A stretch of DNA of 44,724 nt from Ruminococcus sp. GTDB lineage: Bacteria > Bacillota > Clostridia > Oscillospirales > Acutalibacteraceae. Location of the stretch: contig SFIQ01000010.1 in the NCBI GenBank assembly GCA_004555265.1, forward strand, positions 1-44,724, read 5' to 3'. A program made the position numbers and the translations under genes. This document shows positions 32,436 to 42,400 of the stretch, piece after piece. Position 1 is the stretch's first letter; each line of letters starts with the position of its first letter. Below the pieces are notes generated by a model. It did not search any database. It saw only the letters and a list, made by a program, of their open reading frames with translations, and was not told the origin of the DNA.

Positions 32436-33638
32436 TTGGCATCCTTTACATATGACGGCTTAAACCGTCAAGGCCAAAGCGTGCACGGCGAGGTTGTCGC
32501 CGATAATTCCACCGTCGCCATCGACAAACTGCGTGAAGCCGGCGTTGTGGTGACGGACATCAGCGAAAAAGTCATTAAAGAAAAGAAAGCGAAGGGCGGC
32601 AAAAAAGTCACGCTGACGGATGTTTCTTTGTTCAGCCGACAAATGGCGGCGATGCTTTCCGCCGGTGTGCCGGTTACCCGCGCGCTGTCTACGCTCGCAA
32701 AGCAGACGACCAATCCGACGCTGGCTTCGGCGATTACCGAGATTGCCAAAAGCGTTGAAAGCGGCGGTACGCTTGCGGACGCGTTTGCGGCATATCCCAA
32801 GATTTTTAACCGCTTATTTGTTTCCATGATTGAAACCGGCGAGTTGGGCGGTATTTTGGAGCAATCCTTAATGAGCCTTTCGGTGCAGTTGCAAAAGGAA
32901 AAGAATTTGAAGGACAACATCAAATCGGCTGTTTCCTACCCCAAAAACATCGGTATGTTTGCGTTGCTTTTGTTGGTGGTCATGTTGGTCGTGATGGTGC
33001 CGATGTTCCAAAAAATGATTCCGGACACCACCCCTGTCAACGGCTTAACCGCGGCGATTTTCACCTTGTCCGGCAGTTTGCGCGGGCAGTGGTATTATTG
33101 GATTTTGGGCGTAGCAGTCCTTGTGACGGTCGGTGTTTTAATCAAGCGCAGCGCACCGGCACATCGCCTTTGGGAAAACAATAAGTTGCGCTTGCCGATG
33201 TTCGGCGATTTCATTACGAAAATGTGCGTTGCGCGTTTTTGCCGCACCTTTGCCACGCTGATTTCCGGCGGTGTTACGGCAGTGGAGGCGTTGCAAAGCG
33301 CCGGCCCGACCGCCGGCAGTGATATGGTCGAAAAGGCGGTCAACGACGCGATTGCCGATATTGAAGAAGGAAAAAGCATTTCCGAATCCTTGGATAAAAG
33401 CGGGATTTTCCCGCCGATGGTTATCGGTATGATTGCCATCGGTGAAGAAGCGGGTACACTCCCCGAGTTGCTTGACAAGGTGGCGGAATTTTATGAGGAA
33501 GACGTGGAGGTCACTTCGCGCAACCTGCGCTCGATGATTGAGCCGATTGCGTTGATTTTGGTCGGCGGCTTGGTCGGTACGATGCTGATTTCGTTGTATT
33601 TGCCGATTTTCACCGCGACCACGGCAACCGGTTCATAA
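32436..33638 (+). CDS. pilC: Pilus inner-membrane platform protein PilC
   Basis: 400 residues. N-terminus MASFTYDGLNRQGQSVHGEV, then two repeated T2SSF domains: FSRQMAAMLSAGVPVTRAL near 68-86 and FCRTFATLISGGVTAVEAL near 268-286. Helices lie near 168-192, 213-235 and 370-395. PilC forms the rotating platform that couples the motor ATPases to pilin extraction. The start is a TTG at 32436, supported by AAGGGGG 7 nt upstream and by the family N-terminus. It follows pilT by 20 nt. Confidence 0.95.
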   Translation: MASFTYDGLNRQGQSVHGEVVADNSTVAIDKLREAGVVVTDISEKVIKEKKAKGGKKVTLTDVSLFSRQMAAMLSAGVPVTRALSTLAKQTTNPTLASAITEIAKSVESGGTLADAFAAYPKIFNRLFVSMIETGELGGILEQSLMSLSVQLQKEKNLKDNIKSAVSYPKNIGMFALLLLVVMLVVMVPMFQKMIPDTTPVNGLTAAIFTLSGSLRGQWYYWILGVAVLVTVGVLIKRSAPAHRLWENNKLRLPMFGDFITKMCVARFCRTFATLISGGVTAVEALQSAGPTAGSDMVEKAVNDAIADIEEGKSISESLDKSGIFPPMVIGMIAIGEEAGTLPELLDKVAEFYEEDVEVTSRNLRSMIEPIALILVGGLVGTMLISLYLPIFTATTATGS

Positions 33639-33700
33639 TACGGCGCGCCTATGGCGCATAGGAAACAGGCTTCCAAAGAGCCCAAAGGGAGAATGATAGT

Positions 33701-34678
33701 ATGGCAAAAATAAAAAGCGTAATCGGATTTGAGGTGGACACTGCCGAAATCCGCGCGATTGAGCTGACCAAGTCAAACGGTGCGTATTCCGTTTTGGCGT
33801 GCGGCAAAATTCCGTTGCCGGAAGGCACCATTGAAGAGGGCTTTATCCGAAACGCAGACGAGTTCAACAAAGCATTGGCTGAACTTTTGCAAAACGGCAA
33901 CTTTAAGTCAAACGATGTGGTCGTCGGCGTGAACAACGAAAATGTCATTATGCGTTATGCGTCGTTCCCGAAGGTTCCGGAGGACAAATTGCGCAATATG
34001 GTGCTGTTACAGGCGCAGGAGTTTATCCCCATTCCCGTGCAGGAAATGGAAATTGACTATGTGATTGCCGGCGAGAGCCTCAACGACGAAGAACAGCCGG
34101 TGGTCAATGTGCTTTTGGTGGCGGCGCGCCGCAATATGCTCGAACAGTTGATTACCGTGCTCGGCGCCTCCAAATTGCAGGTCGTGGATATTGACGCCTC
34201 TGTGCTTTCCGTTTGCCGCGGGCTTGCCCCGATGACGGTCGGCAAAAAATATGCGCTTTTGAATATGACCGACGATATTTTGAACTTTTTGGTTATCAAG
34301 GATTCCGAAATCTCCATGGTGCGTTCCATTACCATTCCCGAACGCGCGGCGGATGCGGTAAAATCGGTTTTTTCGCAAGAGACGGAAACCGTTCCGCAGG
34401 AGGATTTGGAGGCGGTCGGCAGTATGCTCGCTTCGGAGACCAATTCGTCCGTCAGTTATTACGCCATGCAGAATATGGCAGAGCCAATTGAGCAGATTTA
34501 CTTTGTCAGCGCGGCGCGGGATGCCGGCACTTTGGCAAAAACGGTTGCCGATGCGGTTTACACCATTCCGGTGGATATTCCGACCTTGTATACGGAACAG
34601 AATTTGGGCTTGAGCCAAGATGTGGTGAAGGAATTTGCCGGATGCATCGGCCTTGCCATGCAGGCTTTGGAGGGATGA
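33701..34678 (+). CDS. pilM: Pilus assembly protein PilM (actin-like)
   Basis: 325 residues. VIGFEVDTAEIRAIELTK near 6-23, YASFPKVPEDKLRNMVLLQAQEFIPIPVQEMEIDY near 87-121 and VDIDASVLSVCRG near 163-175 are typical of PilM, an actin-like ATPase that binds the cytoplasmic end of PilN. LLNMTDDILNFLVIKDSEI matches the second lobe. The ATG follows AAAGGGAGAATGATAGT. The stop overlaps the region where PilN starts, so the two are coupled. Confidence 0.92.
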   Translation: MAKIKSVIGFEVDTAEIRAIELTKSNGAYSVLACGKIPLPEGTIEEGFIRNADEFNKALAELLQNGNFKSNDVVVGVNNENVIMRYASFPKVPEDKLRNMVLLQAQEFIPIPVQEMEIDYVIAGESLNDEEQPVVNVLLVAARRNMLEQLITVLGASKLQVVDIDASVLSVCRGLAPMTVGKKYALLNMTDDILNFLVIKDSEISMVRSITIPERAADAVKSVFSQETETVPQEDLEAVGSMLASETNSSVSYYAMQNMAEPIEQIYFVSAARDAGTLAKTVADAVYTIPVDIPTLYTEQNLGLSQDVVKEFAGCIGLAMQALEG

Positions 34679-34680
34679 CC

Positions 34681-35403
34681 GTGTTTAAAGTAAGCTTATT
34701 GCCTGCCGCGTACAGAAAGCGGTTGGAAGAAAAAAAGAAAAAGGATTTGCTTGCGCGCGTTGCGCTAATTGTGCTGTTGTGCTTGGCGATTGTTTACGCC
34801 GGCATTTTCGTACAGGGGCAGATTATGAATTCCAAACTCAAAAAGCTGGAACGGCAAAACGCGGAATTACAGCAACAATTCCCCGCATTACAGCAATACC
34901 AAACCATTTTTAACGATTTACAAAGTGCAAAAAAAATGGTCGAGAGTGTCAGCCCCCAAGACCCCGAAGCGGTCGAGTTTTTAACGCTGATTGCCAACAA
35001 CACGCCGGATTATATTCAGGTGACGGAAATCAACATGGAAAATTGGTTTACGGCGGGGGTTTGCACCTTAACCTGCACTTGTTTGGATTACAGCGATGTC
35101 AACGATTTTAAAGCCGGTTTTGAAACCGAAGAAATGCAGAAAACCGTTAAGCTTGTGCAGTTGACCAGCATCACCCGCCAAGTGTCGGAGGACGGCAAAA
35201 AAGCCATCAACTTTACGCTGGCGCTGAGCATGTCCAACGCCGTACAGGTGCCGACCGAAGCGCCGAAATACGAAGTCGTGACCGATAAGGAGGGCGAGGC
35301 CGTCACCAATAAAGAGGGCGAAACCGAAACCACCATGGTTACGCAGGCGGCAACGACTGCGGCCAACGGTTCTACAACCGCGGAAAGCACAACGAAGAAA
35401 TAA
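34681..35403 (+). CDS. pilN: Pilus assembly protein PilN
   Basis: 240 residues. A short cytoplasmic N-terminus (FKVSLLPAAYRKRLEEKKKK) contains the PilM-binding motif (N/SLLP). It has one helix (about 26-46), a coiled coil (SKLKKLERQNAELQQQFPAL), then a ferredoxin-like fold with VTEINMENWFTAGVCTLTCT. The C-terminus is a Thr/Ala-rich low-complexity tail (about 200-240) that is longer than usual. The start is taken as GTG 34681 because GGAGGG lies 6 nt before it; the ATG at 34675 overlaps the pilM stop but is too close to that site. Confidence 0.88.
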   Translation: MFKVSLLPAAYRKRLEEKKKKDLLARVALIVLLCLAIVYAGIFVQGQIMNSKLKKLERQNAELQQQFPALQQYQTIFNDLQSAKKMVESVSPQDPEAVEFLTLIANNTPDYIQVTEINMENWFTAGVCTLTCTCLDYSDVNDFKAGFETEEMQKTVKLVQLTSITRQVSEDGKKAINFTLALSMSNAVQVPTEAPKYEVVTDKEGEAVTNKEGETETTMVTQAATTAANGSTTAESTTKK

Positions 35404-35417
35404 GGAGGTGTTCCGAA

Positions 35418-36044
35418 ATGGCATTTAATATCAATGTGAAGAAAAAAGACAGCGGAGCACCCGGCGAAAAGATAAATCTTTTAGAAGACATTCGCGTGTT
35501 CGTTGTACTGATGGCAATTGCCTGTATCGGGCTGATTGTTTTGATTGTGTTCGGTGTGAAATCTAACGAAGAAATCAAAACGGAGATTGCCAAAGAAAAG
35601 AAAACATATCAGGAAAATCAGTTGTCCATTGCCAATTTGAAGGCGTTGCAGGCGCGCAGTTCGGAGTTTGAGGCACAGCGCGATATGTATAATGCCATGA
35701 TTCCCGACACGCAAGACCGCCAAGCGGTTATGATCGATATGGAAAGACGCGTGGAAGGTGCGCGTTGCACCTTGACGGATTTGACGTTCGGCGGTGACGC
35801 GGCTATCGGTGGCACGGCAAAGACCAACACGGCTGCCGCGGCGGCGCCCACCAACACAAGCGGCTTGAAGGAATTACAGGTCTTGCTGACCGTGCGCGGC
35901 TCCTATGCGGACATTATGGGGCTGTGCAGCGATTTGGTGACCGATCCGGAACTGATGCGCATTGACGGAATTCAAATGAAACCGATTTCCAAAGGCGAAC
36001 AGCAGGAAGCCACCATTACTTTGATGAAATTTTCAAAACAATAA
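35418..36044 (+). CDS. pilO: Pilus assembly protein PilO
   Basis: 208 residues. A short cytoplasmic stretch, one helix (about 28-48, VFVVLMAIACIGLIVLIVFG), a coiled coil (NEEIKTEIAKEKKTYQENQ) and a ferredoxin-like outside domain with LQVLLTVRGSYADIMGLCSDL near 152-173 and MRIDGIQMKPI. An Ala/Thr linker lies near 134-149. PilO pairs with PilN and links to PilP. The start has a good AAGGAGGTG site. Confidence 0.87.
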   Translation: MAFNINVKKKDSGAPGEKINLLEDIRVFVVLMAIACIGLIVLIVFGVKSNEEIKTEIAKEKKTYQENQLSIANLKALQARSSEFEAQRDMYNAMIPDTQDRQAVMIDMERRVEGARCTLTDLTFGGDAAIGGTAKTNTAAAAAPTNTSGLKELQVLLTVRGSYADIMGLCSDLVTDPELMRIDGIQMKPISKGEQQEATITLMKFSKQ

Positions 36045-36070
36045 GAAGCGAACATAGGAGATAGGATAGC

Positions 36071-37756
36071 ATGGCAAATGCAGCATTGTTCCCCGGAAGT
36101 ATTTGCTCGAGACTGGTCGACGCAGGTATTGTGACCGAGGCGCAGGTGGACGAAGCACTTGAAATTCAAAAAACCAGCAAAGCGCTCATCGGGAGCATCC
36201 TGACACAGTTGGGGTATTGTACCGAAGAGGATATTGCGCGGATTATGGCGCAAAAAACCGGGTATCGGTATGTATCCATTGACGAAATCGGAGTCAATGT
36301 GGCGGCGGCGAACTTAATTACGCCCGAGGTTGCGGTACGAAACAATGTTCTGCCGCTGTACCAAGAGGACAAAACGCTGTATGTCGCCATGAAGAACCCT
36401 AACGACATCATCACGATTGACAACCTGCATTTAATGACAGGTTTAGAGATTTGCCCGTTGGTTGTTTCCGATATGGAACTGGCGGCGGCGATTGAGAACT
36501 TCGCCAATATGAACTCCGCGGTGGACAGCTACGATGACGACGATTTGGCCGAAACGCAGGAGGAATCCGAGGAACTGTCGATTGACGACAAGCCCGCGGT
36601 GCAGTTGGTCAATCAAATTATCAACAACGCCATTAAAAGCGGCGCGTCCGACGTGCATGTGGAAGCACTCGAAAAAATGATGCGCGTGCGCTTCCGTATC
36701 GACGGTGTTTTGCAGGAGGTTCTGCAAAATCCGATTAAACTTTTCCCGTCCGTTGTTTCGCGCGTGAAGGTTTTGGGCGGTATGGACATCGCCGAAAAGC
36801 GTATCCCGCAGGACGGCCGTGCGACGGTGCGATATGAGGACAAAACGCTTGATGTCCGTATTGCAACCATGCCGACGGTGTACGGCGAAAAGATTGTTAT
36901 GCGTTTGTTAGAGCGCAACAAGGGGAATGTTTCGATTAAAGACATTCATTTCTCGGAGCGGCAGTTCCCGCGCTTTGACAAGGCCATTCATATGCCCTAC
37001 GGCTTCGTGCTGGTTACAGGGCCTACCGGTAGCGGTAAATCCACCACCTTGTATGCAACCTTGGCGGAAATCAGCACGCTTGAAAAGAACGTTATTACGC
37101 TGGAAGACCCTGTTGAGCGCCGTATGGCGGGCATCAATCAGGTGCAAATGAACAACCGCGCAGGTATGACCTTTGCCGCGGCACTTCGTTCGGTTTTGCG
37201 TTCCGACCCCGACATCGTGATGGTCGGTGAAATCCGTGACGGCGAAACCGCAAAAATCGCCGTCGAAGCCGCTTTGACAGGCCACATGGTTTTGTCCACC
37301 TTGCATACCAACGACGCGGCGGGTGCCGTTACCCGTTTGGAGGAAATGGGCGTGGAGCCGTTCTTAACCGCGTCCTCTTTGGTGGGCGTGCTTGCCCAGC
37401 GTCTTGTGCGTAAGCTTTGCCCGAAGTGCAAGGAAGAAGTGACCATGACGCGGGCGGAAATGCTCAAAATTCTGCCCGATTTCCCCGTGGATCAATATCC
37501 CGACGAAACCTTTACGATTTATAAGCCGAAGGGCTGCTTGACCTGCAACAACACCGGTTACAAAGGGCGCGAAGCGGTATTCGAGTTCTTAACCGTAACC
37601 GAGGAAATGAAAAAACTGATTTTGGATCGTGCCAACGGCGCGGACATTAAAGCGCTCGCCATCAGCCAAGGGATGCACACCTTGAAGGACGAGGGCATTT
37701 ACAAAGTCATGCACGGCAGAACCTCTATTGAGGAACTGTTGCGCGTGATCGTGTAA
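36071..37756 (+). CDS. pilB: Pilus assembly ATPase PilB
   Basis: 561 residues. The N-terminal MshEN/GspE_N domain (about 1-150) has SICSRLVDAGIVTEAQVDEALE. The ATPase core carries Walker A GPTGSGKSTTLYATL near 317-331, an Asp box (ITLEDPVERR), Walker B DIVMVGEIRDGET and a His box (GHMVLSTLHTNDAAGA). A C-terminal zinc-type module has CPKCKEE near 453 and CLTCNNTGYKGRE near 497, as in PilB/GspE extension motors. It drives pilin polymerisation. The ATG is preceded by ATAGGAGATAGG. Confidence 0.96.
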   Translation: MANAALFPGSICSRLVDAGIVTEAQVDEALEIQKTSKALIGSILTQLGYCTEEDIARIMAQKTGYRYVSIDEIGVNVAAANLITPEVAVRNNVLPLYQEDKTLYVAMKNPNDIITIDNLHLMTGLEICPLVVSDMELAAAIENFANMNSAVDSYDDDDLAETQEESEELSIDDKPAVQLVNQIINNAIKSGASDVHVEALEKMMRVRFRIDGVLQEVLQNPIKLFPSVVSRVKVLGGMDIAEKRIPQDGRATVRYEDKTLDVRIATMPTVYGEKIVMRLLERNKGNVSIKDIHFSERQFPRFDKAIHMPYGFVLVTGPTGSGKSTTLYATLAEISTLEKNVITLEDPVERRMAGINQVQMNNRAGMTFAAALRSVLRSDPDIVMVGEIRDGETAKIAVEAALTGHMVLSTLHTNDAAGAVTRLEEMGVEPFLTASSLVGVLAQRLVRKLCPKCKEEVTMTRAEMLKILPDFPVDQYPDETFTIYKPKGCLTCNNTGYKGREAVFEFLTVTEEMKKLILDRANGADIKALAISQGMHTLKDEGIYKVMHGRTSIEELLRVIV

Positions 37757-37805
37757 GATTCCCGTAGGTTTACTTTTTGCGGCGACAAAGCAGAGGTGAC
37801 TTGAT

Positions 37806-39374
37806 TTGAAACAACAGTTGAAAGACAACCGTGGGGTTGCGCTGACAATGGTTATGGTGCTACTGACCGTAATGACTGTTCTCGGCACGGCAATGTATGC
37901 GTATTCTATGCAGGCGATTAAGACCTTGGAATTCGGTACCAGCCGCCAAAAGGCGGAGTATTTGGCGCGGTCGGGGATTGAAGCATCTGTCTTTATGTAT
38001 CAGGACGCCATGTTGAAATATGACAAGGATACCGTTATAAAGCAGTTTATGGACGCCGGAAAGGATGATAACACCGACAGTACCGACGAAACCATCACAA
38101 CAAATTGGGTCTATTTGCTGAAAGACGGCAGCACCTTTGTGGACGGCGGCAGCGGCGATGTACCCACCCCGCCGAGCGAGGACTATATCGGGTATTATCG
38201 CGTTATCATTACAAATGACGACCGAACCTATCAAATGCCGGACGGCAACGGCGGCTCGGTGACAGCGACGGAATATATCAAACGCTTTTCCTGCACCGCC
38301 TATTGCGGCAATTCCGCCGCAACCAAAAAGGCGTATATTGTGCCGCTTGTCGATATTACCGGCAAGGGTTGGGTTTCGCCGAACGGTATTTTGCAGTTGG
38401 GCGATGTCTATAAATCCTTAGACGCTGCCGGCGGCAGCTCGACTGCCAAGGGCGACGGCACCTCGATGATTGTGCACAACACCATTTCGATTGACTGCGG
38501 CTTGATTGACCAGCTGCTTTCCTCGTTGGCGGATTTGTTTGACCCCGATAGAAAATACATCGGCGGCCGTATTCAAAACCAGGACTTGTATTTGGGCTGT
38601 GCTTCGGGCAATATGGTCATTACCGAGCCGCAGAATTCCGACACCATTCGCTATGCGCACGACGGCTTGGACCACAGCGACGGCTTTGTTTCCCTCTCCA
38701 ATCTGTTTGTCGAAAGCAATATTGATGTGGAGCCGGAGCGCACGCATTACAATGCATTGTATCTGCGCGGCAACGAAATTGTGGTTGACGGCGAAATCAA
38801 TATGTATGTGTATGACCCCGGCACCAACAACGCGAACAGTCTGTTTTCCGCCGTAACCGGCATTGTGCAGAAAATTGCGCGTAACTACCGCTTTTCCACG
38901 GTGGTTATCGGTACGCCCTCTTCCTTAGCGACCACGGTGGCGGACCCCATGCCGAGGGCTTCGGGCGGGCTTGGCTCCTGCGGGAAGATTTATTTCGGCG
39001 GCGATGTGTACGTCAATTTGATTTCGCGCAATTCCACCAGAAAATACAAGGTCTTTTCCGCCGGTGATATTTATTATTTCAACGGTGCGTTTGAGGTGGA
39101 AGGTAACCCCCTCGGCATTGACCTTTTGAAGTTCTTTTTAGATACGGCGATTGAAGATCGCAACTATTCCAGAACCGTTTTACAGCAGTTTGAGCGCATA
39201 CGGCAGTTCTATTATCCCGACGTGACTGAGCAGAAGGCGTATTCTCTGCACCCACACGGGACCACACCGCCGAGTATGCGCAAAATTGATATAGAAAAAA
39301 ATGACCCGTATGACACGATTATAGATACGGTTTTGCCAAGTTCCGGCGACGCGTCTTATATTATTTGGGAATAA
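37806..39374 (+). CDS. PilX/GspK-like minor pilin
   Basis: 522 residues. The N-terminus RGVALTMVMVLLTVMTVLG (from residue 9) is a prepilin-type signal cut after Gly10, with no Glu at +5, the known property of GspK/PilX. The helical stalk is followed by a large outside region (about 60-522) rich in beta strands and Gly/Asp turns, e.g. GKIYFGGDVYVN near 397-408, reminiscent of a beta-solenoid. In other systems GspK caps a complex of minor pilins that primes assembly. The start is a TTG at 37806 with AGAGGTGA upstream. It precedes the giant prepilin by 43 nt. Confidence 0.72.
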   Translation: MKQQLKDNRGVALTMVMVLLTVMTVLGTAMYAYSMQAIKTLEFGTSRQKAEYLARSGIEASVFMYQDAMLKYDKDTVIKQFMDAGKDDNTDSTDETITTNWVYLLKDGSTFVDGGSGDVPTPPSEDYIGYYRVIITNDDRTYQMPDGNGGSVTATEYIKRFSCTAYCGNSAATKKAYIVPLVDITGKGWVSPNGILQLGDVYKSLDAAGGSSTAKGDGTSMIVHNTISIDCGLIDQLLSSLADLFDPDRKYIGGRIQNQDLYLGCASGNMVITEPQNSDTIRYAHDGLDHSDGFVSLSNLFVESNIDVEPERTHYNALYLRGNEIVVDGEINMYVYDPGTNNANSLFSAVTGIVQKIARNYRFSTVVIGTPSSLATTVADPMPRASGGLGSCGKIYFGGDVYVNLISRNSTRKYKVFSAGDIYYFNGAFEVEGNPLGIDLLKFFLDTAIEDRNYSRTVLQQFERIRQFYYPDVTEQKAYSLHPHGTTPPSMRKIDIEKNDPYDTIIDTVLPSSGDASYIIWE

Positions 39375-39417
39375 TTCTTTCAGATTCGAGTGAACTGATG
39401 TGAAAGGAGCAAGCGGT

Positions 39418-42400
39418 ATGAAAACAAATTGCGTTACAGCAAGAGAAAAACTCCGTGAAAAAACAGGCATGACGCTGACGGAAGTGCTGGTCGCTTTGGC
39501 GGTTTTATCCATTGCCATTATGTGCTTTCTGCCGTTGGCGCAAAGCTCTTTTAAAAATATTTATACCGTCGGTGAAGCCACAAAATCCAATTACAGGGCG
39601 GTCGGCTTGATTGAACGGTTAATCGGCAACAACGGCGCGAACGGCGCCTATGAAGTCTCGACCGACAATGTGCCGTTGCAAATGAAAGTGAAAAACATTG
39701 CCATTCAGGCAAACAACGGCACAATGCAAAGCATCAACGGCGCTTCGATTGTGTCGAAGCCGGAAAATGTAGAAGCGGGCTTTTCCACCTTTATTTGTGA
39801 CTCGGTTACGGCAAAAATGGTTTGCTATCCGTCGCACATTTCCGACGACTTTTTAACCAAAACCATTACGCTGTATGCGGCGGGTTTCCGCTTTTCCGAT
39901 GTTTCGGAATTCCAACTTTCCTATACGGACAGCACCGGTACTTTGCAGACCGTTCCCGGCGGCACTTATAATGACTCGAACCCGTATTGCCGCATTAAAA
40001 TCGACAAGGACAACGCTTCGATTGCCTACCTGACCTTGGTCGGCGACAACAATTACATTCGGTTTGAAAATTCTCCGCTGCATGTGAAATACCGCGTGTA
40101 TGAATTGGATATTGAAATCGACGCGCCGACGGTGATTATGGTCGGCGAGGAGGCGGCTGACGGCAACTACTATTATTATGTCACCAGCGGTGAGCCGGAC
40201 GAAGACGGCAATTTGGATATTGTCCGCAAAAAAATGAACAGTGTGGACCCGCTCGGCAGAATCAGCGGCAACATCACCCTGACCTCGGCGATGAACGATG
40301 TCGAGTGGGTGGCCGCCGGCGAGGGCGATGACGGCAACGGCGGCACAAACCAATACGGCTACTATGTTATGTGCGGCGACAACGGGCAAATCCGCCGTTT
40401 CTGGAAAAATCCCGCCACCGGCAACTACGGCTGGGGCGGCGACTATACCTTTGCGCACGAATACTATTATAACGGGGACGAAAGCTCTACGCCGGTTGTG
40501 ACCGATACGAGAATGTATAACACCACGGTCGATTCGAGCTATGTCTACATCAAAGACCCGACGAAGAACATTGCGACCTCGCAAGACCCCGGTGATACCG
40601 AAGCATACGGCATCAACTTGATTCCGCGTTTGGATGAAAGCGTTGTGGATTATCCGATTTATGATTCGTTATACACGCAAACGGCGTTTTCGGTGAATGC
40701 GCTGAATAAGCACGATATTGATGTCTATACGGCGGGCAATGTGCTGTTTACCTATGAGCGAACGGATATTCACTCCAAACGCGTCGGCAATGAAATCAAT
40801 AAGTGGAAAAATAAATATATGAATATTCCCACCGGCGGTACGAATGACGGCCATTTTGCCATTCAGTACTTAAAAGACGGCGGTGTCTATAATGACGATT
40901 TGTTGGCCACGGCAGGGCCGCGCGCCATTTTGCAAGGGTATGCGTTTAACCGTTTGAACGGCACGGTAAAACGCCGCGCCAACGATATGGTATCCTATAA
41001 GGATTATTACGGCTTAGACGCGGCAACCACCAACTACATTACGCTGACTTCGGTGGATTCCGTGACGATGCAGAAGAGTTACACCTCATCTACCCACCCG
41101 ACGCAGTCTTATACGCTGTACTGCGGCTATATTCCCGCGGTCATGGACCTTTGGGCAACCAACCTCGGCGTTGCGCCGTATTCGGAATACAATTTCGGTG
41201 AATGGCGCGCCACCTTGGGGATTGCGTTTGAAGACAACGAAAAAGAATTGATTCAAGTCAACGGGACCAAATATTTCTACAAGCTCAATCCCTTGTTCCG
41301 TGGCTGGGTGAAGAGCTGGGGGACTACATATTGGATGGATATCGACGGCTATTTGTGGCGGTACAGCGATGCGAAAGCGAGCAACTATTCCCTTTCGGGC
41401 ATTTGCGGGCCGAAAAACTATGACACTGCCAAAACACAGGCGCTGACCGACTCCATCACAATGGCGCTGGCAGCACCGGGCTACGGACAAATCATCTATC
41501 CGCTGAACACCTGGGATTTCCAGGCTGAAATTCAAAACATGAATACGACCGACATCACGGTTTCGTATCTGTCCAATCCGTACGCATTCTCGAACGCAAA
41601 GAAATGGCATAATATTTGGGACCAATCGCCTGACCGCGGCACCTACGGCGGCGTGTTTGAGTGGGCGTTCGACGACAGTATGACCGTTATGGACTCCGAC
41701 TCCCTGTATTATGAGGACTACGACGGCAACGCAGGCTATTACTCCATTGCGGTCGGGTACTATGTCGGCGGCTTGGTCTATGAAAACCAAGACAACAAAA
41801 TGATTACCTCGCCCACCGTGATGAACATCGGCAAGGTCTACCTGCGCGCAGGCGGCGCCAATGATGACGGGCTCGGCAACGGGTATACCTTGCAGCAGGA
41901 AAGCAATGTGTTCAACGAATTTTACACGACCAACAACTATTGGCATTTGGAGCGTGCAAAAGTCGGCGGTGCGTTCACAATGCACCAATCCGTCAGCGCA
42001 GGGTATTGGCGTGACTGCTACCATCCGCTGTTCTACTCGAACTACGGCGGCGCTTACAACCCGAACGACAAACGCGATAAGTACTCCTACATTATGTCGC
42101 ACATTTTGCAGGATAAAAAACTCACTTCGGTTTCGTGGGGTATGACTTGGAATGAATCTCCCGAGGCGATGTGGGGCGCGAGCGACGGTACCTTAATGAG
42201 CTGGTACCTCGATTTGGACGCTTTGCAAAAAGGCAATGCCTCTGCAAACAACGCGGAAAGCGTTACCTGCGAATTCCAATCCTATCAAAAACTGAAATAC
42301 AACAATGCGCACAATGTCAAATACGGTACACGCCAATTCGAGCAGAGATACCGTCCCGAAGTCGGCGGCGTGCTCGGTATTTGGACCTCCAGTAAATTCG

